Of a stretch of DNA of 64,000 nucleotides, positions 39,535 through 48,519 are shown piece after piece (position 1 is the first letter of the stretch; the number at the start of each line of letters is the position of its first letter). Origin of the DNA: Rhodoferax sp. (GTDB lineage: Bacteria; Pseudomonadota; Gammaproteobacteria; Burkholderiales; Burkholderiaceae_C); NCBI GenBank assembly GCA_031291295.1, contig JARLJI010000244.1, positions 55,078-119,077 on the forward strand, in the 5' to 3' direction. The position numbers and the translations under genes were made by a program. The notes beneath the pieces are model-generated. The model saw only the letters and a list, made by a program, of their open reading frames with translations. It did no database searches and had not been told where the DNA came from.

Positions 39535-40035
39535 ATGGTCAAGAAACTACAAAAACTGAGCGCCGACAAAAATACCGGGGCCCAACTCGCTGGCACGGTG
39601 AAGGATTCGGCCCAGCAAATCTGGCTGGCCGGCCTGGGCGCCTTCGCCAAGGCGCAGGAAGAAGGCGGCAAGGTATTTGAAACCCTCGTCAAGGAAGGCC
39701 TGAGCATCCAGCGCAAGACGCAATCGGCGGCCGAAGAAAAAATCTCCGAAGCCACGAACCGCATGGCCAGCCTGGCCAACGACATTTCGGCCAAGGCCAC
39801 GGGTAAGTGGGACAAACTGGAAAACATCTTTGAAGACCGCGTGGCCAAGGCCCTGAATGCGCTGGGCGTGCCGTCCGCCAAGGACATCGACGTCCTGATC
39901 GCCCGCATTGACGAGCTGAACGAGAACGTGCAAAAGCTGTCGCGCAAGGCCGCTGCTGCGCCCAAGACAACGGCCAGCGGCGCCGCCAAACCAGCCGCCA
40001 AACGCGCGACATCGCGCGGTACCGCGGCGCGCTGA
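39535..40035 (+). CDS. Phasin family protein
   Basis: QQIWLAGLGAFAKAQEEGGKVFETLVKEGLSIQRKTQ...KWDKLENIFEDRVAKALNALGVPSAKDIDVL; Ala/Lys-rich tail. Confidence 0.88.
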   Translation: MVKKLQKLSADKNTGAQLAGTVKDSAQQIWLAGLGAFAKAQEEGGKVFETLVKEGLSIQRKTQSAAEEKISEATNRMASLANDISAKATGKWDKLENIFEDRVAKALNALGVPSAKDIDVLIARIDELNENVQKLSRKAAAAPKTTASGAAKPAAKRATSRGTAAR

Positions 40036-40080
40036 TTGGCATCACGTGCATCATCCCGGGCCACGCCGGGGTTTTCAGCA

Positions 40081-40104
40081 AAGGGCGCTCGGCGCCTTTT
40101 TTTG
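40081..40104 (+). terminator. Rho-independent terminator after phasin gene
   Basis: GGCGC-tcg-GCGCC followed by TTTTTTT. Confidence 0.6.
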
Positions 40105-40237
40105 CGCCCGTTCGTTTTGCCGCAGTGCAGCAATTTCGTGCCCGTCCGCGCTCTACACTGAGCGGCTATGCCTTTCTTCAGGACTGCGTTGAAGGGACTC
40201 GGTTAGTGTAGAAACACAAAAAAAGGGGTAGACATTC

Positions 40238-40900
40238 ATGGCGAAAAAGGCGCCACGCCGCACCGCAGAGCGCATTCTGGAGGTCACGCTCGAGCTGTTC
40301 AACCGGTTTGGTGAACCCAATGTCTCGACCACGCTGATCTCGGCCGAGCTGAACATCAGCCCGGGCAACCTGTATTACCACTACCCGGCCAAGGACGAAC
40401 TGATCAACTCGCTGTTCGATCGCTACGAGCGGGCTCTGGGCGAACTGCTGGGCGCCAGCGACGGTGTGCGCGACGTGGAAGATGCCTGGTTCTTCATGCA
40501 CACACTGTTCGAGCTGATCTGGCAGTACCGCTTCCTGTACCGCGACCTGAACGACCTGCTGAGCAAGAATCGGCGGCTGGAGACCCACTTCCAGTGGGTG
40601 CTGAAAAACAAGACCCGGGCCATCACCACCATGCTGGACGGCATGAGCCGTACCGGCGTGGTCAATATCGACTCGCGCGAGGTCGAAGCCACGGCCACCA
40701 GCATGGTGGTGGTGCTGACCTACTGGCTGAGCTTTGAATACGTGCGCGACCCGCGCAAGGCGCTGGAGCCCGAGCACGCGCAGATGGCGCTGCTGCGGGG
40801 TGCGCATCACGTACTGAATTTGCTGATCCCTTACCTGGAACCGGGTCAGCGCATGCACCTGCTGAACCTGGTCGGGGCGTATGGCAAGAACGACAATTGA
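40238..40900 (+). CDS. TetR/AcrR family regulator
   Basis: RRTAERILEVTLELFNRFGEPNVSTTLISAELNISPGNLYYHYPAKDELINSLF. Confidence 0.92.
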   Translation: MAKKAPRRTAERILEVTLELFNRFGEPNVSTTLISAELNISPGNLYYHYPAKDELINSLFDRYERALGELLGASDGVRDVEDAWFFMHTLFELIWQYRFLYRDLNDLLSKNRRLETHFQWVLKNKTRAITTMLDGMSRTGVVNIDSREVEATATSMVVVLTYWLSFEYVRDPRKALEPEHAQMALLRGAHHVLNLLIPYLEPGQRMHLLNLVGAYGKNDN

Positions 40901-40910
40901 CAAGGAGAAG

Positions 40911-41699
40911 ATGATGGCCAAATGGACTGCTTTCCCCCACGCGGGCGACTACGACTTCGACGCCGCCAGCGTGAAGAAAAACTGGGCGCGCCTGCATGCC
41001 GGCGACAGCGAGCCGCTGCCATCGGATGCGAAGGTGCTGGCCGCCTGGGTCCTGTTCCACAACGGCGAATTCCAGAAGGCCGCCGAAGCGGGCCTGAAGG
41101 TCTTTGATGCGGGACAGAGCGCCGGCATCACCGTGGCCAACAAGGCCACCTGCATCTACGCCAACTACCTCGAGAAAAAGGAGAAAACCAAGCTCGAGCT
41201 GTTCATGGAAGCTGCTGGGCGGGCCGAGGCTCAAGCGGCCGCCGACCCCAAGAACGCCAACGCCTGGTACTGGCAAGCCTATGCGCTGGGCCGCTACAGC
41301 CAGGGCATCAGCGTGGCCAAGGCACTGGCGCAAGGCCTGGGCGGCAAGGTCAAGGCGGCGCTGGAACAGACCATCAAGCTGCAGCCCAAACATGCCGACG
41401 CGCATATTGCGCTGGGCTCGTTCCACGCCGAAGTGATCGACAAGGTCGGCTCGCTGATCGGCGGCATGACCTATGGCGCCAAGAAGGACACTGGCCTCAA
41501 GCTGTTCCAGGAAGCGCTCAAGCTGAATCCGGGTTCGGCCATTGCGATGATCGAGTACGCCAACGGCATGGTCATGCTCGATGGCGACAAGAAAATGAAG
41601 GAAGCCACCAAGCTGTACGAACAGGCGGCTGCGTCCAAGCCGATGGATGCGATGGAGCGGCTGGACGTGGAGTTGGCGAAGGCCGAGCTGGAGGATTGA
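40911..41699 (+). CDS. TPR-like hypothetical protein
   Basis: KVLAAWVLFHNGEFQKAAEAGLKVFDAG...ALEQTIKLQPKHADAHIALGSFHAEV helical repeats. Confidence 0.75.
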   Translation: MMAKWTAFPHAGDYDFDAASVKKNWARLHAGDSEPLPSDAKVLAAWVLFHNGEFQKAAEAGLKVFDAGQSAGITVANKATCIYANYLEKKEKTKLELFMEAAGRAEAQAAADPKNANAWYWQAYALGRYSQGISVAKALAQGLGGKVKAALEQTIKLQPKHADAHIALGSFHAEVIDKVGSLIGGMTYGAKKDTGLKLFQEALKLNPGSAIAMIEYANGMVMLDGDKKMKEATKLYEQAAASKPMDAMERLDVELAKAELED

Positions 41700-41720
41700 G
41701 GGGCCTCGCCCCTCGCTCAA

Positions 41721-43253
41721 TCACTCCTCCCACGGCAGCATCAGCGTCACCATCGAGAGCTTGGCAAACTCGGGCTCGAACTCGTCGATGATGGCCTGCG
41801 GGTCGGGGCACAGGGTGGCGTCGGTGATGACGCCGAACTGCACGCCGCCGCCATAGCTCAAGATGGACACGCCCAGCCCGACGGAGCCCGACTGCGGCAC
41901 CCAGAACATGTTCTGCTCGATGGTGGCGCCGCAGAACTTGAGCTTGTCCTTGGGGCCCGGCACATTGGTCACGACGGCCGTGGTCTTCTTGCCGAACAGG
42001 TTGAGCATGGCGTCCTGCGCCGGCTTGACCAGCAGCCCCGCCACCGCCAGCAGGCCGAAGGCCAGCAGCGGCTGGTAGCTGCCCTTCATCTGGCCCATGC
42101 GGCGGCGCACCTCGTAGATGCGCTCGATCGGATTGTCTATGCCGATGGGCAGCACCAGCGGCGCCAGACCAAAACGGTTGCCCAGCTCGTAGGCCTGCCC
42201 GATCGGGCGCAGGTTGACCGGCACCATGGCGCGGATCTCCTGGCCCGCGACATCGTCACCCTTGGCCTTGAGGTATTCGCCGATGGCGCCCGCCACGCAG
42301 CTCAGCAGCACATCGTTGATGGAACAGTTGAGTGCCTTGCCGACGGCCTTGACCTCCTCGAGTGGAATCGGCTGGCACCAGGCCACGCGCTTGGTGGTGC
42401 CGGGCTGGCCCTTGAGCCGGGTCCTGGAGTCGTCGGGCATCAGCGCCAGCGCCGCCAGGTCGCTGGTCACCTGGTAGGCTATCCGGGCCGCGTCCAGCGT
42501 GTCGCTCAGACCTTTTTGCGGCTCGCGCAGCATCTCCAGGGATCGGACCACACCGTCGCCGGCGCGGCCCAGCGCCCGCACGGCCAGGCTGGTCAACGGC
42601 TTGATCAGAGTGTCGGCGAGCCAGTCCTCGGCGCCCTCCAGTCCGCCGCGAGGGGCGGCTTTGGCCTTGTGCTCGGGCGGCGCCGTGCCGCCATCGACCA
42701 GCGACTGGGTCACCGAGATCAGCGCAATGCCGTCGGCAATGCAATGGTGGATGCGCACCACCAGCGCCGAGCCGCCCTGATAGTGCGGCACCAGATGAAA
42801 TTGCCACAGCGGATGCTTGCGGTCGAGCGGCTGCATGACCAGCTGCGCGACCCGGTCCTGCAGCGCCTCCTGCTCGTGCCCTTTGGGCTTTTTGGGCAGG
42901 TGCTCGACCACCACGTGATGGGCCATGTCGAAATCACGGTCCACGACCCAGGTGGCGCCGGCCGTGTCTTCGACCACGCGCTGGGTAAAACGGGGGTACT
43001 TGAGCAGCCGCTCCTCGATGCGCGCGCGCAGCGCATCATGCGTGATGCCGGGGCGCAGCACCCAGATGCCCACGATCATCATCAGGTTGCTGGGCGAGTC
43101 CATGCGCAGCCAGGCGGTGTCGACCTTGCTCATGCGTTCGCCCGACAGGCCCAGCATGCCGCTGGCGGCCCGGGTCACGTTTTTCTGCACGACGCCGGCG
43201 GTCTTGCGTGTGGCTTTTTTCGCCGCTTCGGCGTTGACTATGCGGGTGACCAT
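41721..43253 (-). CDS. Wax ester synthase / diacylglycerol acyltransferase (WS/DGAT)
   Basis: Catalytic HHxxxDG motif VVRIHHCIADGIALI; TNVPGPKDKLKFCGATIEQNMFWVPQSGSVGLGVSILSY. Confidence 0.93.
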   Translation of the reverse strand: MVTRIVNAEAAKKATRKTAGVVQKNVTRAASGMLGLSGERMSKVDTAWLRMDSPSNLMMIVGIWVLRPGITHDALRARIEERLLKYPRFTQRVVEDTAGATWVVDRDFDMAHHVVVEHLPKKPKGHEQEALQDRVAQLVMQPLDRKHPLWQFHLVPHYQGGSALVVRIHHCIADGIALISVTQSLVDGGTAPPEHKAKAAPRGGLEGAEDWLADTLIKPLTSLAVRALGRAGDGVVRSLEMLREPQKGLSDTLDAARIAYQVTSDLAALALMPDDSRTRLKGQPGTTKRVAWCQPIPLEEVKAVGKALNCSINDVLLSCVAGAIGEYLKAKGDDVAGQEIRAMVPVNLRPIGQAYELGNRFGLAPLVLPIGIDNPIERIYEVRRRMGQMKGSYQPLLAFGLLAVAGLLVKPAQDAMLNLFGKKTTAVVTNVPGPKDKLKFCGATIEQNMFWVPQSGSVGLGVSILSYGGGVQFGVITDATLCPDPQAIIDEFEPEFAKLSMVTLMLPWEE

Positions 43254-43355
43254 GGAATCTCCACCGTTCTTTGGGTTATGGTTACCCGTAAGATACCGCG
43301 CAGCGACCACTTGCGGTAGATGTTTTACCCACCCTACGACCCGAAGGAGCATGCC

Positions 43356-43610
43356 ATGGCCGACAGACAAGCCGCATTCGAAGCCGCAGTTGCCAATTCC
43401 AGGAAATTGACTGAGCGCCCCGACAACGCCACGCTGCTTAAAATCTACGCGCTGTACAAGCAGGCCAGCGTGGGCGACAACGGCGAGAAGAAGCCCGGCT
43501 TCGGTGACATGGTGGGCCGCGCCAAATGGGATGCGTGGAACGGTCTCAAGGGCACGGCCAGCACGGACGCGATGCAACAGTACATCGACCTGATCGGGTC
43601 GCTCAGCTGA
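43356..43610 (+). CDS. Acyl-CoA-binding protein
   Basis: NATLLKIYALYKQASVGDNGEKKPGFGDMVGRAKWDAWNGLKG. Confidence 0.93.
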   Translation: MADRQAAFEAAVANSRKLTERPDNATLLKIYALYKQASVGDNGEKKPGFGDMVGRAKWDAWNGLKGTASTDAMQQYIDLIGSLS

Positions 43611-43645
43611 ATTTCAATGAAAACGGGCTATAGCCCTTACTACAT
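43611..43645. repeat. Dispersed repeat (copy 6, inverted orientation)
   Basis: Reverse complement GTAGTAAGGGCTATAGCCCGTTTTCATTGAAAT. Confidence 0.5.
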
Positions 43646-43648
43646 CAG

Positions 43649-43686
43649 CACGAATCGCTATTGAATCAATAGCGATTCGTGTTTTT
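43649..43686 (+). terminator. Strong hairpin terminator between convergent genes
   Basis: CACGAATCGCTATTG-aat-CAATAGCGATTCGTG (15-bp perfect stem) then TTTTT. Confidence 0.8.
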
Positions 43687-43690
43687 GGAG

Positions 43691-44953
43691 CTACCCCGTG
43701 CCGGCCACGATGCCCTGGTCCTTGAGCGCCTGGATCTGCGCGTTTGATAAGCCCATGCCGCGCAGTACCGCGTGGGTGTCCTGGCCCAGCGCGGGCGCGT
43801 TGCGGCGGTGCGCGCCCGGCGTGCGCGAGAGCTTGGGCACGATGCCGGGCAGCGCCAGCAGGCTGCCGTCGTCCATGCGCACCTCGTCCACCATGCTGCG
43901 CGCGCGGTAGTGCGGGTCGGCCGCAATGTCGGCCACGGTGTAGATGCGCCCGGCCGGCACCTGGGCTTCGTCAAGCGCGGCCAGTACCTCGGCCACCGAA
44001 TGCTGCGCCGTCCAGGCGCCAATGGCGGCATCGATCTCCTGCACCCGCGCCACGCGGCCCACGTTGTCGGCCAACGCCGGATCGGCACCGAGGTCGGCGC
44101 GCCCGATGGCGGCCATCAGGCGCCTGAAAATGCTGTCGCCATTGCCTGCGATCAGCGCATAACCGCCGTCATCGCAAAGGTAGGCATTGCTCGGCGCAAT
44201 GCCCGGCAACGCGCTGCCGCCCGGCCCGCGCACGGCGCCGAAGGCGCTGTACTCGGGCAGCAGGCTTTCCATGCAGTTGAATACCGCTTCGTACAGCGCC
44301 ACATCGATCACCTGCCCCTGGCCTGAGACATGGCGCTCCTGCAGCGCCAGCAGGATGCCGATCACGCCATGCAGCGCGGCCAGCGTGTCGCCGATGCTGA
44401 CCCCTACGCGCACCGGCACGCGGCCCGGCTCGGCGGTCAGGTGCCGCAGGCCGCCCATGGCCTCGGCCACCACGCCAAAGCCGGGCTTGTCGCGGTACGG
44501 CCCGCTCTGCCCGTAGCCGCTGATGCGCAGCATGACCAGCCGCGGATTCAGCGCGAGCAGTGCATCGGGCCCGAGGCCCCAGCCCTCCATGGCACCGGGG
44601 CGAAAGTTCTCGACCAGCACATCGGCGTCCTGGACCAGCTGGCGCACGAGGGCCTGCGCCTGCGGATCTTTCAGGTCCAGCGCGAGCGAGCGCTTGTTGC
44701 GCGACTGCACCTGCCACCAGACCGAGGTGCCGTCCTTGAGCAGCCGCCAGCGGCGCAGCGGATCGCCCCCGCCAGCCTGGGGGCGCTTCGGGTCCGCAGG
44801 TGGCTCGATCTTGATGACGTCGGCGCCAAAGTCGGCCAGCGTTTTCGCGGCAAACGGGCCGGCGATCAGCTGACCCAGCTCGATCACCTTCAGCCCGGCG
44901 AGCGGCCCGGCCGAGGGCGCAGGCGCGCTGGAGGGGCCATCAGCGGGCGTCAT
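43691..44953 (-). CDS. CaiB/BaiF-family CoA transferase
   Basis: LAGLKVIELGQLIAGPFAAKTLADFGADVIKIEPPADPKRPQ...SRNKRSLALDLKDPQAQALV. Confidence 0.92.
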   Translation of the reverse strand: MTPADGPSSAPAPSAGPLAGLKVIELGQLIAGPFAAKTLADFGADVIKIEPPADPKRPQAGGGDPLRRWRLLKDGTSVWWQVQSRNKRSLALDLKDPQAQALVRQLVQDADVLVENFRPGAMEGWGLGPDALLALNPRLVMLRISGYGQSGPYRDKPGFGVVAEAMGGLRHLTAEPGRVPVRVGVSIGDTLAALHGVIGILLALQERHVSGQGQVIDVALYEAVFNCMESLLPEYSAFGAVRGPGGSALPGIAPSNAYLCDDGGYALIAGNGDSIFRRLMAAIGRADLGADPALADNVGRVARVQEIDAAIGAWTAQHSVAEVLAALDEAQVPAGRIYTVADIAADPHYRARSMVDEVRMDDGSLLALPGIVPKLSRTPGAHRRNAPALGQDTHAVLRGMGLSNAQIQALKDQGIVAGTG

Positions 44954-45284
44954 GTCTTTTGGGGCATTTTTTTGGCGGCAGTTTTTTTTGCAGCCGGTTT
45001 GGTGGCCAGCAGCGCATCGAGGTTTTTCACGATCTCGCTCTCGATTCTGCCCTTGAACGTGCCCAGCAGAAAACCGAGCCGGGCGTCGAGCTCGAAGCGG
45101 TCCTTGCTGACCTTGAGCGTGCCGTTCACCCCGCTGCGGGTAAAGCACACCTCGTCGCTGCTGCGGCCCTCCTTGTAGGTGCATTCCATGCCGAACTCTG
45201 CCTCGGCCTGCTCGGCCCACTGGAACGCGACCTTGCGCGCGGCGGCCAGCCCCAGGGCGTGTTCTCGTTGAATGTGGATGTCAT
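44950..45284 (-). CDS. Polyhydroxyalkanoic acid system family protein
   Basis: MHDIHIQREHALGLAAARKVAFQWAEQAEAEFGMECTY...KVSKDRFELDARLGFLLGTFKGRIESEI; Lys/Ala-rich tail. Confidence 0.8.
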
Positions 45285-46351
45285 GCACCGTCGGTCTCCA
45301 GGGCTTTGGTTCGTTCGTCTTTCGGCAACGCCGCCAGCCGTTTGACCGCATCATAAAACCGCGGCCAGTTGTTGCCCTCGCGCGCGAACAGCGCCTCGAA
45401 GGCCGGCACCAGCTCGTCGTAGGCGGCCTGGGCGCCAAACGAGGCGTTGTTGGCGCCGGCCACCCACGCGTCGTAGCCCGCATAGCCGCCCCACGACGCC
45501 TTGAGCTTCGCGTAATTGTCCCGGAATTCCTGCAATGCTCTGTTTTTCATAGCTAACAGTTCAAACCTGTCAAGGGCTACAGCTTCATTTTGCTTATAAA
45601 TCGCGGCGAGCTCGCGGCGCGTGGCCTGGGTCAGGGCACGAAACTGCTGGCGCCGCGCGTCGAAGCGGGCGTACTCGTCGCGCGCTGCCGGCGAGGCCTG
45701 CTCGGCCAGCCAGCGCGCGCTGCCCAAACGCTCGACCGTGGTGGCATACGACTCGTTGAAGATGGTGTCGCCCGGGACGTACAGCACCTGGTGCGCCAGT
45801 TCGTGAAAGATGATGCGGGCCAGCTCGCCCTCGGGGTAGTTGATGAAGGTGTTGAGCAGCGGGTCGCCGCCGGCCCAGTTCATCCAGCCCAGCGTGGAGT
45901 ACGCGGGCACGCCGTACACACTGACCTCCAGCCCCTGCGCCTGGAGCCGGGCCGCCTCGCGCCGCGCCGCGGCCTCATTGAAGTAGCCGCGGTAGCCGAC
46001 GCAGCCGGCCACCGGAAAGCACCAGGTCTTGAGCGTGAGAGAGAACTCGGGCGCGGCCACCACGTTCCAGACCACGGCGCTGCGGTGCAGGTCGGCGTAG
46101 CGGTGGTAGCTGGTGTTGTCGGGCTCGTCCAGCTCGGTCACGGCAAAGCGGCGGATGCGCTGGCTGAGTTCCAGCCGTTCCTTGAGCTTTTCTGGCGTGT
46201 GGCTGTCGGCCAGCCAGTCGTTCACCGGACGGGCCGCCTCCATCAGGCTGACATGGCCGCTGACCGACTGCCAGTAGTAGCCCAAGTCGGCGCAGCCGGA
46301 CAGGCACAGCGCCGCCGCGCCAACCGCCACGAGCCCCGCGATGCTGGCCAT
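45281..46351 (-). CDS. Predicted aminopeptidase (COG4324-like) lipoprotein
   Basis: ALCLSGCADLGYYWQSVSGH; VPAYSTLGWMNWAGGDPLLNTFINYPEGELARIIFHELAHQ zinc motif. Confidence 0.88.
   Translation of the reverse strand: MASIAGLVAVGAAALCLSGCADLGYYWQSVSGHVSLMEAARPVNDWLADSHTPEKLKERLELSQRIRRFAVTELDEPDNTSYHRYADLHRSAVVWNVVAAPEFSLTLKTWCFPVAGCVGYRGYFNEAAARREAARLQAQGLEVSVYGVPAYSTLGWMNWAGGDPLLNTFINYPEGELARIIFHELAHQVLYVPGDTIFNESYATTVERLGSARWLAEQASPAARDEYARFDARRQQFRALTQATRRELAAIYKQNEAVALDRFELLAMKNRALQEFRDNYAKLKASWGGYAGYDAWVAGANNASFGAQAAYDELVPAFEALFAREGNNWPRFYDAVKRLAALPKDERTKALETDGA
45541..45600. repeat. Dispersed repeat (copy 7) inside aminopeptidase CDS
   Basis: TTTTTCATAGCTAACAGTTCAAACCTGTCAAGGGCTACAGCTTCATTTTGC. 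Confidence 0.6.
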
Positions 46352-46365
46352 GACAAGTCCGCGCC

Positions 46366-48456
46366 TCACGCCAGCGCGGCGCGCTGATCGACCTCGACCT
46401 GCACCAGGCAATCGTAAAACACCGGCCCGCGCCCGAGGTCGGTCAGGCGCTGGCTGGTGAGCTGGTTGACGTTGCTGCCGTCCAGTCCCAGCTTGCGCCA
46501 CCAGACCCCCAAACCATTGACCACGCCGGGGCGCGCGCGCCGCGACACCGCAGCCTTGCAGCGGTACTCGCCGCGCTGGTTGAAGACCCGGACCACCGCA
46601 CCCGCCGTGATGCCACGCGCCGCCGCGTCCACCTCGTTGATTTCCAGCAGCGGCTCACCTTCGATGTCACGCAGGCTTTGGACGTTGACGAAGCTGGAGT
46701 TGAGAAAGTTGCGCGCCGGCGGCGAGATCATCGCGAGCGGGTAGGCGGTGGACGTGCCTGCCGCCTCGTAGTTAGGCACGTGGTCGGGCAGGCCGTCCAG
46801 CCCCTGCGCGGCCAGCCGTTCGCTGAAGAATTCGCACTTGCCCGAGGGCGTGGGAAAGTTGCCATTGGCGAACGGCGCATCTGGCACCGGCACGGTCGCA
46901 AACCCCTGCGCCAGCAGCAGGTCGAAATCGACCTGATCGACACCGTCGTGTCGAAACGCCATGCGGCACAGCGCCTCGTCGTCATCGGCAAAGCACGGCT
47001 CGGTGAAGCCCATGCGGGCCGCCAGCTCGCGGAAGATCTGGGTGTTGGGTTTGGCCTCGCCGACGGGCGCGATGGCCGGCCGGTTCAGCAGCACGTCGGT
47101 GTGGCCGTAGGCGCTGTGCACGTCCCAATGTTCGAGCTGCGTGGTGGCGGGCAGCACGTAGTCGGCATAGTCCACGGTGTCGGTCTTGAACTGCTCCAGC
47201 ACCACGGTGAACAGGTCATCGCGCGCAAAGCCCTGCACCACCCGGCCAGAGTCCGGCGCGACGGCCACGGGGTTGCTGTTGTAGACCACCAGCGCCTCGA
47301 TCTTCGGGCCGAGCGCCTGTGAGGCTTCGCGCAGCAAATCGTCGCCGATGGTGACCATGTTGATGGTGCGCGGCGCGCGCCCGGCCAGCAGGTCGGGCCG
47401 CTGCAGCGCCGCCTTGTTGACCGGGAACACGCCCGAGCTGGACAGCAGCAGCCCACCCGCGCGGTGCCGCCACGCGCCCGTGAGCGCGGGCAGGCAGGCC
47501 ACGGCACGCGCCGCGTTGCCGCCGCCGTGCACGCGCTGCATGCCGTAATTCAGGCGGATGGCGCTTTGCGGCGTGGTGCCGTAGTCGCGCGCCAGCGTGC
47601 GAATCTGCTCGGGCGGCACGCCGCAGATCTCGGCGGCGCGCTCCGAATTCCATAGCAACACGCGCTCGCGCAGTGCGGGCCAGCCGACGGTATGCTGCTC
47701 AATGTAGGCGTGGTCGAGCCAGTCGTGGGTGATCAGCTCGTGCATCAGCGCCAGCGCCAGTGCGCCGTCGGTGCCGGGACGCAGGGCGATGTGCTCATGG
47801 CATTTGTCGGCGGTCTCGGTCTTGCGCGGATCGATGCACACCAGCCTGGCGCCGGCGCGTTTGGCGGCCTGGGCGTAGCGCCAGAAATGCAGGTTGCTGG
47901 CAATCGGGTTGCTGCCCCAGATAAGGATCAACCTGGCTTCGGCAAAGAACTCGACTTTCATGCCGACCTTGCCGCCCAGCGTGTGTGTCAGGCCTTCGCC
48001 GCCGGCCGTCGAGCAGATGGTGCGCTCCAGCAGGGAGGCGCCCAGCTTGTGGAAGAAGCGCGCCGCCATCGACTCGCCCTGCACCTGGCCCATCGTGCCG
48101 CAATAGCTGTAAGGGAGAATAGCCTGCGGGTCGCGCGCCGCAATACCCTTCAGGCGGGCCGCAATGTCGTTTAGCGCCGCGTCCCAGCTGACCGGCTCGA
48201 ACTGGCCCGAACCCTTGGGGCCGACTCTTTTGAGGGGATGCAGGATGCGCTCGGGGTCATAGGTACGCTCGGTATAGCGCGACACCTTGGTGCACAGCAC
48301 GCCGTCGGTGTGCGGATGCACCGGGTTGCCCTGGACCTTGGTGGCGATGCCATCCTCGACGGTGGTGAGCAGGGAGCAGGTGTCGGGGCAGTCGTGCGGG
48401 CAGGCACCCTTGATGAGTACGGAAGTTCTAGGGTGAATGCCGATGGCATCATTCAT
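46366..48456 (-). CDS. Molybdopterin-dependent oxidoreductase
   Basis: GACPHDCPDTCSLLTTVEDGIATKVQGNPVHP 4Fe-4S motif; LILIWGSNPIASNLHFW. Confidence 0.92.
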   Translation of the reverse strand: MNDAIGIHPRTSVLIKGACPHDCPDTCSLLTTVEDGIATKVQGNPVHPHTDGVLCTKVSRYTERTYDPERILHPLKRVGPKGSGQFEPVSWDAALNDIAARLKGIAARDPQAILPYSYCGTMGQVQGESMAARFFHKLGASLLERTICSTAGGEGLTHTLGGKVGMKVEFFAEARLILIWGSNPIASNLHFWRYAQAAKRAGARLVCIDPRKTETADKCHEHIALRPGTDGALALALMHELITHDWLDHAYIEQHTVGWPALRERVLLWNSERAAEICGVPPEQIRTLARDYGTTPQSAIRLNYGMQRVHGGGNAARAVACLPALTGAWRHRAGGLLLSSSGVFPVNKAALQRPDLLAGRAPRTINMVTIGDDLLREASQALGPKIEALVVYNSNPVAVAPDSGRVVQGFARDDLFTVVLEQFKTDTVDYADYVLPATTQLEHWDVHSAYGHTDVLLNRPAIAPVGEAKPNTQIFRELAARMGFTEPCFADDDEALCRMAFRHDGVDQVDFDLLLAQGFATVPVPDAPFANGNFPTPSGKCEFFSERLAAQGLDGLPDHVPNYEAAGTSTAYPLAMISPPARNFLNSSFVNVQSLRDIEGEPLLEINEVDAAARGITAGAVVRVFNQRGEYRCKAAVSRRARPGVVNGLGVWWRKLGLDGSNVNQLTSQRLTDLGRGPVFYDCLVQVEVDQRAALA

Positions 48457-48519
48457 GAGACTGGCCTCCAATGCACAGGGGCGTAATTCAAATTAACAGA
48501 GAGCGCCCTCTATTTCATC

